Source of the DNA: an uncultured Aquimarina sp.
Lineage (GTDB): Bacteria > Bacteroidota > Bacteroidia > Flavobacteriales > Flavobacteriaceae
DNA length: 48,365 nucleotides
NCBI GenBank assembly: GCA_947503135.1
Contig: CANNCQ010000020.1
Coordinates: 1 to 48,365 of the forward strand
Reading direction: 5' to 3'
This document shows positions 22,787 to 30,527 of the stretch, piece after piece. Each line of letters starts with the position of its first letter. Position 1 is the stretch's first letter. The position numbers and the translations under genes were made by a program. Below the pieces are notes generated by a model that made no database searches, was not told the origin of the DNA, and was given only the letters and a program-made list of their open reading frames with translations.

Positions 22787-24821
22787 GAGATATATAGGTT
22801 TTATAATAATGCTATTATAGATTATATTATGAAGAAAAAATATTTATACACATTACTATTTGCAGTTTTCTTTTCCATGTTAAGTTTTGGTCAGCAAGAA
22901 AAAAGACTAGAGAAGGCAGATAAGAAATTTAAGCAATACGCCTATATAGATGCTCAAAAAATTTTATTAAAAGTAGCACAGGAAGGTTATAGGAGTAAAG
23001 ATTTATTTCAAAAGTTAGGGGATAGTTATTATTTCATAGCGGACTATGCAAATTCCAACAAGTGGTATTCGGAGTTATTGGCAGACCATGCAAATGAGCT
23101 TACACCAGAATATTATTTTCGTTACGCACAGTCACTAAAATCTACTGAGCAGTACGAGGAGTCGGATCGAATGATGAGTAAGTTTTACACTTTCAAAGGA
23201 GATGATTCAAGAGCACAACGATATCAAGATCAGCCCGAGTATTTAAAAGCTATAAACTTTCAGTCAGGTAGGTATAAAATTGCAAATTTAAAAGCGAATT
23301 CGGAATATTCAGATTTTGGACCAGCTTTTTATGGCGATGAATTAGTTTTTGCTTCGGCACGAGATACAGGGGTAATCGCAAAGCGAGTACACCAGTGGAA
23401 TGAGAAGCCATTTTTAGAGTTATATAAGGGGCAGATTAAAAAAAAGTCAAAAGAAGTATCAGGCTTAGAAAAGTTTAATAGGAGATTAAATACCAAGTTT
23501 CATGAGTCTACGCCTGTTTTTACAAACGATTTAAAAACAGTTTATTTTACAAGAAATAATTACAACAAGGGTAGGTACCGCGAAGATGATGATGGAACCA
23601 ATAAGTTAAAAATTTATAAGGCAACGATAGATGAAAACGGGAGATGGTCAGCGGCAGAGTCAATACGATTCAATAATGATCAGTACAGTGTTGGTCATCC
23701 AGCCTTAAGTCCAGATAATAAGAAGTTGTATTTTTCATCAGACATGCCAGGGGGATTTGGACGATCGGATATTTATGAAGCTACGATAGCTGAAGATGGA
23801 ACGCTAGGAGACCCAAGAAATTTAGGAGCAGAAATCAACACAGAGGGCAGGGAGAGTTTTCCATTTATAAGTAAAAGTGGTGATTTATACTTTGCATCCA
23901 ACGGACATATAGGATTAGGAGGATTGGATTTATTTGTAACCTCGATTGATGTAGCAGGAAATGTAGGAGCTATCGTTAATTTAGGAGAGCCAGCCAATAC
24001 GCCACAAGACGACTTTGCTTTTATAGTGAACGAGGATACTAAAATTGGTTATTTTTCATCCAATAGAAATGGAGGAAAAGGAGATGATGATATCTATAAG
24101 TTTAGACAATTAGAAGAAGTAAAAGAAGACTGTGAGATAGTTTTAACAGGAGTAGTAACGGATAAAGATACTGGTGAGGTGTTACCAAACTCTCAAGTAA
24201 CATTATTTGATTCTAATAATACGATAGTAAGAACAATGGTAGTTGGTCCAAGAGCAAATTTTGCTTTTGTGGTAGAGTGTGATAAGAATTATTTTTTAAG
24301 AGCCGACAAAGACGATTATAACTCAACAGAAGAGTTATTAACTACACCATCAGTTAGTGAAACAATGGATGTTCCATTGGCGTTAGAGCGCACAGTTAAA
24401 AAGGTTGAGATAGGGGAAGATTTAGGAAAAGTATTAAACTTAAACCCTATATACTTTGATTTCGATAAATCGAATATCCGATACGATGCATCAGTAGAAT
24501 TGGCAAAGGTTATAGCGGTAATGCAAGAATATCCAACGATGAAAATAGATGTTAGATCGCATACCGATAGTAGAGGTAATGATAGTTATAACGAACAATT
24601 ATCAGATAGACGAGCAAAATCTACCATTAAATACATAATTTCAAAAGGTATCGAATCAAGTAGATTATCAGGAAAAGGTTATGGAGAAACACAGTTGGTT
24701 AATGGATGTTCAAATGGGGTTCCTTGTTCAATAGCAAAACACCAATTAAACCGTAGATCAGAATTTATTATATTAGAATACTAAACAAGGGTTTTAGTTA
24801 AAATAAAATTAAAAACAAAAA
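21898..24821. repeat. Direct repeat copy B (PorP-OmpA pair), 2924 bp
   Basis: This is the partner of 1369-4292: same length, no indel, and mostly synonymous differences. Flanking sequence on both sides is unrelated to copy A. Homologous recombination between the direct repeats could in principle delete or duplicate the 20.5 kb between them, which carries idi, hemB and fabD. Confidence 0.95.
22829..24784 (+). CDS. OmpA family protein with TPR, PD40 propeller and peptidoglycan-binding domain, copy 2
   Basis: A 651-residue near-twin of the protein at 2300: signal peptide, TPR-like helices, PD40 propeller, carboxypeptidase-regulatory-like domain and OmpA C-terminal domain ('PIYFDFDKSNIR'). Only one residue differs in my reading (Arg for Lys in 'NNTIVRTMV') against about two dozen synonymous changes, showing strong selection on the protein or conversion between copies. 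Unlike copy 1 it has no strong terminator at its 3' end; only a weak CAAAAT/ATTTTG hairpin lies near 24830-24855. The convergent mnmE stop is 148 nt away. Confidence 0.92.
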   Translation: MKKKYLYTLLFAVFFSMLSFGQQEKRLEKADKKFKQYAYIDAQKILLKVAQEGYRSKDLFQKLGDSYYFIADYANSNKWYSELLADHANELTPEYYFRYAQSLKSTEQYEESDRMMSKFYTFKGDDSRAQRYQDQPEYLKAINFQSGRYKIANLKANSEYSDFGPAFYGDELVFASARDTGVIAKRVHQWNEKPFLELYKGQIKKKSKEVSGLEKFNRRLNTKFHESTPVFTNDLKTVYFTRNNYNKGRYREDDDGTNKLKIYKATIDENGRWSAAESIRFNNDQYSVGHPALSPDNKKLYFSSDMPGGFGRSDIYEATIAEDGTLGDPRNLGAEINTEGRESFPFISKSGDLYFASNGHIGLGGLDLFVTSIDVAGNVGAIVNLGEPANTPQDDFAFIVNEDTKIGYFSSNRNGGKGDDDIYKFRQLEEVKEDCEIVLTGVVTDKDTGEVLPNSQVTLFDSNNTIVRTMVVGPRANFAFVVECDKNYFLRADKDDYNSTEELLTTPSVSETMDVPLALERTVKKVEIGEDLGKVLNLNPIYFDFDKSNIRYDASVELAKVIAVMQEYPTMKIDVRSHTDSRGNDSYNEQLSDRRAKSTIKYIISKGIESSRLSGKGYGETQLVNGCSNGVPCSIAKHQLNRRSEFIILEY

Positions 24822-24932
24822 TAAAACCACAAAATTTATGAATTTCATTTTGGTAAACGTATAATATAATAACTGTTGTTCTATTAGGTTTTTTACTTAA
24901 TAAATTGTTAATCGAATAAATTTTATCAAGAT

Positions 24933-26342
24933 TTACTTCCCAATACAAAAGCTCGAAAAGATATTTCCTAGTAATTCATCGTTGGTAACCTCTCCAGTAA
25001 TACTGCCTAGGTGAAATAAAGCTTCGCGTAGGTCTATGGCTAGTAAGTCACCCGATAAGTTGCTTTGCATCCCTGCTTGTACGTTTTGAATTTCTTCCAA
25101 CGATTTAATTAAGGAGTCGTAATGGCGGGAGTTGGTAACAATAGTTTCATCGTTGCGAAGTGAACCGTCGTTTACAAAGCCTAGTAATTTATCGGTTAAT
25201 TGTTCAATACCCTGTTTTTGTTTAGCGGAAATAAAAATAGGCGTGGCGTGATTATTTTTATTAAGGCTAGCTAAAATGTGGTCTTTCTGTTCGCCCGAAA
25301 GTTGATCTACCTTATTAATTACTACAATTAATGGTTTAAGAGGGTGTTGGTTTACAATTTGATTGATTTCATTTACCACCTTTGTTGCCTTACTTAGTAC
25401 CTCTTCAGCGTTAAGCAATAAAATAACTACTTGCGCTTGGTTTATTTTTTCAAAGGTTTTTTCAATCCCAATCGATTCTACTTTATCTGTAGTTTCTCTA
25501 ATACCAGCAGTGTCAATAAAACGAAAACGCATACCGCCTATACTAATTTCATCTTCTACGGTATCTCTTGTAGTACCAGCAATGTCCGATACAATAGCCC
25601 GTTCTTCATTAAGTAAGGCGTTGAGTAGAGTAGATTTACCCACATTTGGCGCTCCTACTATAGAAACGGGAATACCATGCTTAATTACATTACCCAAAGC
25701 AAAAGAGTCAATAAGGCGCTTTAAAATGAGTTCTATTTTGCTCAGCAAAGCTATAAATTGAGTGCGATCTGCAAACTCCACGTCTTCTTCTGAAAAATCA
25801 AGTTCCAGCTCCAGTAACGAAGCAAAATTTAATAACTGATCGCGCAAGTGTTTTATTTCGTTACTAAAGCCACCGCGCATTTGTTGAATAGCAATTTGAT
25901 GAGCCGCTTCACTATCGCTTGCAATTAAATCTGCAACAGCTTCGGCTTGGCTGAGGTCCATTTTTCCGTTAAGAAAAGCACGAAGTGTAAACTCACCTGC
26001 TTCGGCCATACGGCAACCTTTACGTAGTAGCAGTTGTAAAATTTCTTGCTGAATGTAGGCGCTACCGTGGCAATTGATTTCTATTACATCTTCGCCGGTA
26101 TATGATTTTGGATTTTTAAATAAAGAAATTAATACCTCGTCTAATACCTTGTCACCATCTTTTACGTGTCCCAAATGAATAGTATGAGAAGGCTCGCTTA
26201 GTATATTTTTGGTTCCTTTTGGAAAAAAAATAGAAGAAACAATAGTAAAAGCCTCACTACCAGAAACTCTAATAATAGCCACAGCTCCAGCCCCTGCAGC
26301 GGATGCCAATGCGGTAATAGTATCGTTGGTTTGTACAATCAT
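24933..26342 (-). CDS. mnmE: tRNA uridine-5-carboxymethylaminomethyl modification GTPase
   Basis: MnmE with MnmG modifies the wobble uridine (position 34) of certain tRNAs, using formyl-tetrahydrofolate and GTP. The 469-residue protein has an N-terminal folate-binding domain ('AAGAGAVAIIRVSGSEAF'), a helical domain, and an inserted G domain with G1 'GAPNVGKSTLLN', G2 'DIAGTTRD', G3 'DTAGIRET' and G4 'NKVDQL'. The C-terminus ends in the invariant 'FCIGK', with the Cys needed for modification. It stands alone: upstream lies the amt terminator and downstream the convergent ompA copy 2. Confidence 0.97.
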   Translation of the reverse strand: MIVQTNDTITALASAAGAGAVAIIRVSGSEAFTIVSSIFFPKGTKNILSEPSHTIHLGHVKDGDKVLDEVLISLFKNPKSYTGEDVIEINCHGSAYIQQEILQLLLRKGCRMAEAGEFTLRAFLNGKMDLSQAEAVADLIASDSEAAHQIAIQQMRGGFSNEIKHLRDQLLNFASLLELELDFSEEDVEFADRTQFIALLSKIELILKRLIDSFALGNVIKHGIPVSIVGAPNVGKSTLLNALLNEERAIVSDIAGTTRDTVEDEISIGGMRFRFIDTAGIRETTDKVESIGIEKTFEKINQAQVVILLLNAEEVLSKATKVVNEINQIVNQHPLKPLIVVINKVDQLSGEQKDHILASLNKNNHATPIFISAKQKQGIEQLTDKLLGFVNDGSLRNDETIVTNSRHYDSLIKSLEEIQNVQAGMQSNLSGDLLAIDLREALFHLGSITGEVTNDELLGNIFSSFCIGK

Positions 26343-26404
26343 TCTACAAAATTATTGTATTTATTAATTTTTTCTAAGGTTTATACTACTAAAGTTTTCG
26401 AAAT

Positions 26405-26443
26405 AATATAAAACAACACAGGCTACCTATAAAGGCAGCCTGT
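26405..26443 (-). terminator. Terminator of the first glnK-amt unit
   Basis: ACAGGCT / AGCCTGT (26418-26424 with 26437-26443) with inner CCT/AGG pairing forms a hairpin, and the minus-strand tail reads GTTGTTTTATATT. It lies between the 66-residue gene and mnmE. Confidence 0.65.
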
Positions 26444-26468
26444 ATGAGTTTTTAATTTAAAAATAGAC

Positions 26469-26669
26469 TTATTTGTTTTTTTGATATAGTATTATGAAAA
26501 ATACTACTATCATGGACATCCCTATGGTGGGTAATATTTCTAAATAGTACGATTTCATACCCATAATTTCATAGGGTTCTACAATACTATTTGCTAAGAA
26601 AATTAGATTGAAAATTAGTACCAAAAAAGCACCTATAATTCCAAAAAGGATGGCTGTTTTTAAATTCAT
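26469..26669 (-). CDS. Small two-helix membrane protein co-transcribed with amt
   Basis: The 66-residue product is almost wholly hydrophobic, with predicted helices near residues 6-28 ('AILFGIIGAFLVLIFNLIFL') and 44-62 ('LPTIGMSMIVVFFIILYQ'), then a basic tail 'QKNK'. Its ATG begins 5 nt after the stop of the first amt gene, so translational coupling is likely. I do not recognise a family. By position it may be a small partner of the ammonium transporter, but that is inference only. Confidence 0.65.
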   Translation of the reverse strand: MNLKTAILFGIIGAFLVLIFNLIFLANSIVEPYEIMGMKSYYLEILPTIGMSMIVVFFIILYQKNK

Positions 26670-26674
26670 TAATT

Positions 26675-27919
26675 TTAATGTTGATTCATTCTAAAATCAG
26701 GGTAAGCATCCATGCCGTGTTCGTGAATATCTAGTCCTTCAATTTCTTCTTCTTCGTTAACACGAATACCAATAGTTTTCTTTAAAGTATAAATTATTAT
26801 AAATGAAGTAACGATACAGAATATAGCATAAGCCCCCACACCTATAAGTTGCGATATAAATTGATCTACACCTGCTAAATTACCAAAAATACCTACCGCT
26901 AAAGTACCCCAAATACCACATATTAAGTGTACGGCAACAGCTCCTACAGGATCGTCTAGCTTAAGTTTGTCTACTAAAGAAACACCAGCAACAATAAGCG
27001 CACCAGCAATGGAGCCAATTAAAATGGCATCGGTAGGTCCCATTTGATCTGCACCAGCAGTAATACCTACTAATCCACCCAATATTCCATTTAAAAACAT
27101 GGTTAAGTCGTAATTTTTGTAGGCTAGTGTGGAAACTATAAAACATGAAACGCCACCCGCAGCTGCAGCTAAGGAAGTTGTAACTAAAGTTAAAGATGTT
27201 AATTCAGGATCTGCCGAAAGTACAGAACCTCCATTAAAACCAAACCACCCTAACCAAAGTATTAGTACTCCAGCAGTTGCCAATGGTATATTGTGACCGG
27301 GTATTGCTAGTGATTTTCCATCGGTGCTGAATTTTCCAATTCGTGCTCCTAATAAAATAATAGCTACTAAAGCAGCCCATCCGCCAACGGAGTGTACCAG
27401 TGTAGAACCTGCAAAATCATAAAAAGGAGTGTCTAAAGTTTGTAGCCATCCGCCACCCCATTTCCAAGAGCCAGCTATTGGGTATACTAAGCCAACGTAA
27501 ATTAAAGTGAACACCATAAAAGCGCCAAGCTTAATACGTTCAGCAACAGCCCCCGATACTATAGTAGCAGCGGTAGCGGCAAACATTCCTTGGAATAAAA
27601 AATCGGTCCAATACGTGTAGCCTTCGTTGTAGGTTAAATCTAAGCCCCCTTGAGCGGTTAGTGGGGCATCTAGTCCAAAACCTGCAAATCCAAAAAAACC
27701 TGCAGCTCCTTTTTCAAAACCAGGGTACATTAAGTTAAAGCCAACAAGACAATAAAGAAGTAGGCCAACACAAATAATAAATACATTTTTAAATAAAATG
27801 TTTATTGTGTTTTTTTGACGGGTAAGTCCTATTTCTAGAAAAGAAAACCCTAAGTGCATGAAAAATACCAATGCAGTACATAGCATCATCCACACATTAT
27901 TCGATAATAAATTGCTCAT
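26675..27919 (-). CDS. amt: Ammonium transporter (first pair)
   Basis: A 414-residue Amt/Rh-family inner-membrane channel with about 11 helices. Family landmarks are 'GGVSCFIVSTLAYK', the twin pore His in 'STLVHSVGGWAALVA' and 'AVHLICGIWGTLAVG', 'GHNIPLATAGVLILWLGWFGFNGG' (seen in pieces), and the cytoplasmic tail 'EEEEIEGLDIHEHGMDAYP' typical of PII-regulated Amt. A PII gene lies 27 nt upstream (27947), the standard glnK-amt arrangement, and a small membrane gene follows. A second glnK-amt unit is immediately upstream, but the two Amt proteins are clearly diverged. Confidence 0.96.
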   Translation of the reverse strand: MSNLLSNNVWMMLCTALVFFMHLGFSFLEIGLTRQKNTINILFKNVFIICVGLLLYCLVGFNLMYPGFEKGAAGFFGFAGFGLDAPLTAQGGLDLTYNEGYTYWTDFLFQGMFAATAATIVSGAVAERIKLGAFMVFTLIYVGLVYPIAGSWKWGGGWLQTLDTPFYDFAGSTLVHSVGGWAALVAIILLGARIGKFSTDGKSLAIPGHNIPLATAGVLILWLGWFGFNGGSVLSADPELTSLTLVTTSLAAAAGGVSCFIVSTLAYKNYDLTMFLNGILGGLVGITAGADQMGPTDAILIGSIAGALIVAGVSLVDKLKLDDPVGAVAVHLICGIWGTLAVGIFGNLAGVDQFISQLIGVGAYAIFCIVTSFIIIYTLKKTIGIRVNEEEEIEGLDIHEHGMDAYPDFRMNQH

Positions 27920-27946
27920 AATAATTTTGTAAAATTGTGAAATAGT

Positions 27947-28285
27947 TTAATTAAGTGTTTCTCCGCCTTTTTCGCCTGTACGAATACGATAAGCTTCATT
28001 TACATCCGACACAAATATTTTACCATCCCCAACTTCACCAGTTTGAGCATATTTTAAAATAGTATCTACAGCTATTTGTTCAAAATCATCATTTACTACC
28101 ATTGAAATGTAACGACGTTGAATGTCGCTAGTACTGTAGCTTACCCCGCGATAAACATGTCCAGTTTTTTCATTTCCTATTCCGGTAACATCCCAATAGG
28201 AAAAGAAATTAATTCCTTTTGCGTGAAGTGCATCACGTAACGCACGATACCTAGATCGTCGCACAATTGCTTCAACTTTTTTCAT
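27947..28285 (-). CDS. glnK: PII nitrogen regulatory protein (first pair)
   Basis: At 112 residues this is a normal PII length, opening 'MKKVEAIVRRSRYRALRDAL'. The T-loop region reads 'TGHVYRGVSYSTSDIQRRYI' with the modifiable-type Tyr at residue 50 and another at 45, and the B-loop reads 'TGEVGDGKIFV'. The ligand-site positions equivalent to E. coli Gln39 and Lys58 appear to be Glu39 ('GIGNEKTG') and Arg, so binding of 2-oxoglutarate may differ. PII proteins of this type plug the adjacent Amt under nitrogen excess. The gene lies 27 nt before amt and is likely co-transcribed. Confidence 0.94.
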   Translation of the reverse strand: MKKVEAIVRRSRYRALRDALHAKGINFFSYWDVTGIGNEKTGHVYRGVSYSTSDIQRRYISMVVNDDFEQIAVDTILKYAQTGEVGDGKIFVSDVNEAYRIRTGEKGGETLN

Positions 28286-28319
28286 AAAAATTAGTATTTG
28301 TTAGTATTCTTCTCACCAA

Positions 28320-28327
28320 CAAATGTA
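28320..28327 (-). promoter_or_regulatory. Candidate -7 element of the first glnK
   Basis: Minus-strand TACATTTG matches TAnnTTTG, 35 nt before the start codon. The -33 region is not a clear TTTG. Confidence 0.35.
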
Positions 28328-28400
28328 GAAAAAATTATAGAATGCCTGTAATGATACTAAGTAATAGCTTAAGTGATATAAGTGGGGTAGGTTATATACA

Positions 28401-28437
28401 AACAAAAAAAGACCGCTATAAGCGGCCTCTTTTTGTT
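28401..28437 (-). terminator. Terminator of the second glnK-amt unit
   Basis: A 17-nt arm pairs with two mismatches: CCGCT/AGCGG core with loop ATA, extended by AACAAAAA and TTTTTGTT. It separates the two glnK-amt units. Confidence 0.8.
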
Positions 28438-28461
28438 GATAATTAAGTAATACTTAATCGA

Positions 28462-29724
28462 TTATTCCATGTTGTAAGCATTAATACCATGCTCGTGAAT
28501 ATCTAAACCTTCAATTTCTTCTTTTTCAGAAACTCTTAATCCAATAGTTTTCTTTAAGATGAAAAGGATAATAAAAGTAGTTACAGCAGCCCAAGCGATA
28601 TAAGCTAAAGATCCGTAAATCTGAACGATTAAAAGGCTAGCTCCACCTCCAGAAAGTAAACCACCGTCTAAAGCAAAAACACCAACTAGTACAGTTCCTA
28701 AGAAACCACATACACCGTGTACAGAAATAGCACCCACTGGGTCGTCAATTTTTAATTTAGTGTCAATAAATTCGATAGATAATACCACTACGATACCGCA
28801 AATTAAGCCAATCCATAATGCCCCAAAAGCACTAACAGCACCACAACCAGCAGTAATACCTACTAAACCAGCTAAGGCTCCATTTAAAGTCATTGAGATG
28901 TCTGGCTTACCATACTTAATCCATGTAAAGAATAAAGCAGCTATAGCACCAATTGCAGCAGCAATGTTTGTGTTAATAATTACACTTCCTGCAGCAACAG
29001 TATCGTCACCACCCCAAGCTAATTGAGATCCTCCGTTAAATCCGAACCATCCTAGCCAAAGGATAAGTACCCCTAGTGCACCAAACATCATGTTGTGACC
29101 AGGAATTACATTTACTTTACCGTCTACGTATTTTCCAATACGAGGTCCTACTAATTTAGCAGCTACTAAGGCAGCAGCACCACCTACAGCATGTACTACA
29201 GAAGAACCAGCAAAATCAACAAATCCAGCAACGTTTAACCATGCATCGTCATCAAATGGCCAGTACCAGCTACCAGAAATAGGGTAGATGATGGTAGTTA
29301 AAATAGCAGAGAAAATTAAGTAGGTGCTGAATTTAGTTCTACCAGCTACCGCTCCAGATACAATAGTTGCTGCAGTAGCACAAAATACTGTTTGAAAAAA
29401 TAAGTTGTACCAGTCGGAAGCACTAAAGAAAAAATATCCTTGTTCAGCTGAACTAGCTCTCATAAAACCTCCCAATAAGACAGTATCGCCATACATAAAA
29501 GCATAACCTACTGCCCAAAACATAAGCGAACCAATAGAAAGGTCCATTATGTTTTTCATAATAATGTTACCCGCATTTTTGGAACGTGTAAAACCAACTT
29601 CTACAAGGGTAAAACCTGCTTGCATAAAAAATACTAATACTGCTGATATGGTGATCCATAATGCTCCCATATCGCCATTGATAGCTTCAATAGCTTTATC
29701 TAATGCTTCTTGTTGTAATTGCAT
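28462..29724 (-). CDS. amt: Ammonium transporter (second pair)
   Basis: The 420-residue Amt paralogue has the same landmarks: pore His in 'SSVVHAVGGAAALVAAK' and 'SVHGVCGFLGTVLVG', 'GHNMMFGALGVLILWLGWFG', and the tail 'EKEEIEGLDIHEHGINAYN'. It is followed by a terminator and preceded 39 nt upstream by its own PII gene. Compared with the first Amt it starts with a longer acidic N-terminus and differs widely inside, so the duplication is old. The two may differ in ammonium affinity or PII partner; the sequence alone cannot tell. Confidence 0.96.
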   Translation of the reverse strand: MQLQQEALDKAIEAINGDMGALWITISAVLVFFMQAGFTLVEVGFTRSKNAGNIIMKNIMDLSIGSLMFWAVGYAFMYGDTVLLGGFMRASSAEQGYFFFSASDWYNLFFQTVFCATAATIVSGAVAGRTKFSTYLIFSAILTTIIYPISGSWYWPFDDDAWLNVAGFVDFAGSSVVHAVGGAAALVAAKLVGPRIGKYVDGKVNVIPGHNMMFGALGVLILWLGWFGFNGGSQLAWGGDDTVAAGSVIINTNIAAAIGAIAALFFTWIKYGKPDISMTLNGALAGLVGITAGCGAVSAFGALWIGLICGIVVVLSIEFIDTKLKIDDPVGAISVHGVCGFLGTVLVGVFALDGGLLSGGGASLLIVQIYGSLAYIAWAAVTTFIILFILKKTIGLRVSEKEEIEGLDIHEHGINAYNME

Positions 29725-29763
29725 AATAATGTTGTTTAATAGAATCTTAATTTAAAAAAATGA

Positions 29764-30102
29764 TTAGTTAAGTGTTTCGCCACCTTTTTCGCCTGTACGT
29801 ATACGGTATGCTTCAGAAATATCTGAAACGAAAATTTTACCATCACCAACTTCTCCTGTTTTTGCAGTTGAAATTAAAGTGTCAACGGCAGCTTGTTCAA
29901 ACTCATCGTTTACAACTATAGAAATATATCTACGTTGTATATCACTTGTACTATAGCTTACCCCGCGGTAAACTTGTCCTGTAGACTCATTTCCGATACC
30001 TGTTACATCCCAGTAGGAAAAGAAATTGATTCCTTTTGAGTGTAAAGCCTCTTTTACGGCTCTAAACTTCGATCTTCTAATGATTGCTTCTACTTTCTTC
30101 AT
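29764..30102 (-). CDS. glnK: PII nitrogen regulatory protein (second pair)
   Basis: A 112-residue PII with T-loop 'TGQVYRGVSYSTSDIQRRYI' and ending 'GEKGGETLN', the same C-terminus as its paralogue. It differs mainly in helix 1 and the region after residue 64 ('IVVNDEFEQAAVDTLISTAK'). The same unusual Glu39 and Arg substitutions are present. It lies 39 nt before the second amt and is transcribed away from gltB; the 425-bp divergent region between them carries candidate promoters for both directions. Confidence 0.94.
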   Translation of the reverse strand: MKKVEAIIRRSKFRAVKEALHSKGINFFSYWDVTGIGNESTGQVYRGVSYSTSDIQRRYISIVVNDEFEQAAVDTLISTAKTGEVGDGKIFVSDISEAYRIRTGEKGGETLN

Positions 30103-30131
30103 AAGAATAAATTTTGGTTAGTATTATAGTG

Positions 30132-30162
30132 CAAACATATAGTATCTAAGTATTTTATAAAA
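30132..30162 (-). promoter_or_regulatory. Candidate promoter of the second glnK
   Basis: Minus-strand TATGTTTG (30132-30139) matches TAnnTTTG, and 19 nt further up lies TTTT (30159-30162), one mismatch from TTTG. The leader would be about 23 nt. Confidence 0.45.
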
Positions 30163-30466
30163 ACTTTTACGTAATAAAATAAGTATTTTTAGGATTTTCT
30201 AAGTAAAGGAGGGGTAAAAATTAGATTTATGTATTTAATAACCACAAAAAAGTAAGTATCAATAACTAACTATTTGATGTAATTTTGGCTTTTGTTTTTG
30301 TTGACACCTCTTTTTAGTCAGTATTTTTGTGGTGTAAAACAACTTTGTGGAGAGACCTTGTTATAGATGTGTATTTCGTAGTAAATGAAATTAATTTTTA
30401 GAATTCTTTAATAATATAAGATGTTTTTTGATTAAACGATAAAAGGTCAATAATAAGGTTATAAAT

Positions 30467-30497
30467 TTTCGGAATCCTCAGCTATTTCGTAATTTTG
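30467..30497 (+). promoter_or_regulatory. Candidate gltBD promoter
   Basis: TTTC (30467-30470), 19 nt, then TAATTTTG (30490-30497), a full -7 match with one mismatch at -33. It places the start near 30504 and rules out an upstream initiator at 30495 for gltB, favouring ATG 30528. Confidence 0.6.
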
Positions 30498-30527
30498 TGC
30501 TTCGGAAAAAACTTAAGAGAAAACAAT

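Larger units (their letters stand above)
30103..30527. other. Divergent intergenic region between glnK and gltB, 425 bp
   Basis: It holds a minus-strand glnK promoter candidate near 30132-30162 and a gltB promoter candidate at 30467-30497. Between them are AT-rich tracts and an imperfect inverted repeat with core ACACC / GGTGT near 30303-30338. I see no ORF with coding character and no NtrC or sigma-54 consensus. Confidence 0.7.

Noticed and set aside
1369..24821. The repeat as an assembly duplication of one locus
   Set aside because: The flanks differ on both sides, and about 2% divergence with a clustered patch argues for two true copies. Collapse errors in either copy cannot be excluded without reads.
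26675..29724. The two amt genes as a recent tandem duplication
   Set aside because: The proteins differ throughout, including the N-terminus, and each has its own PII, so the duplication is old.
30280..30310. Sigma-54/NtrC promoter near gltB ('TTGGCTTTTG')
   Set aside because: The GG and GC elements are not at the required 10-nt spacing, and no enhancer site is seen.
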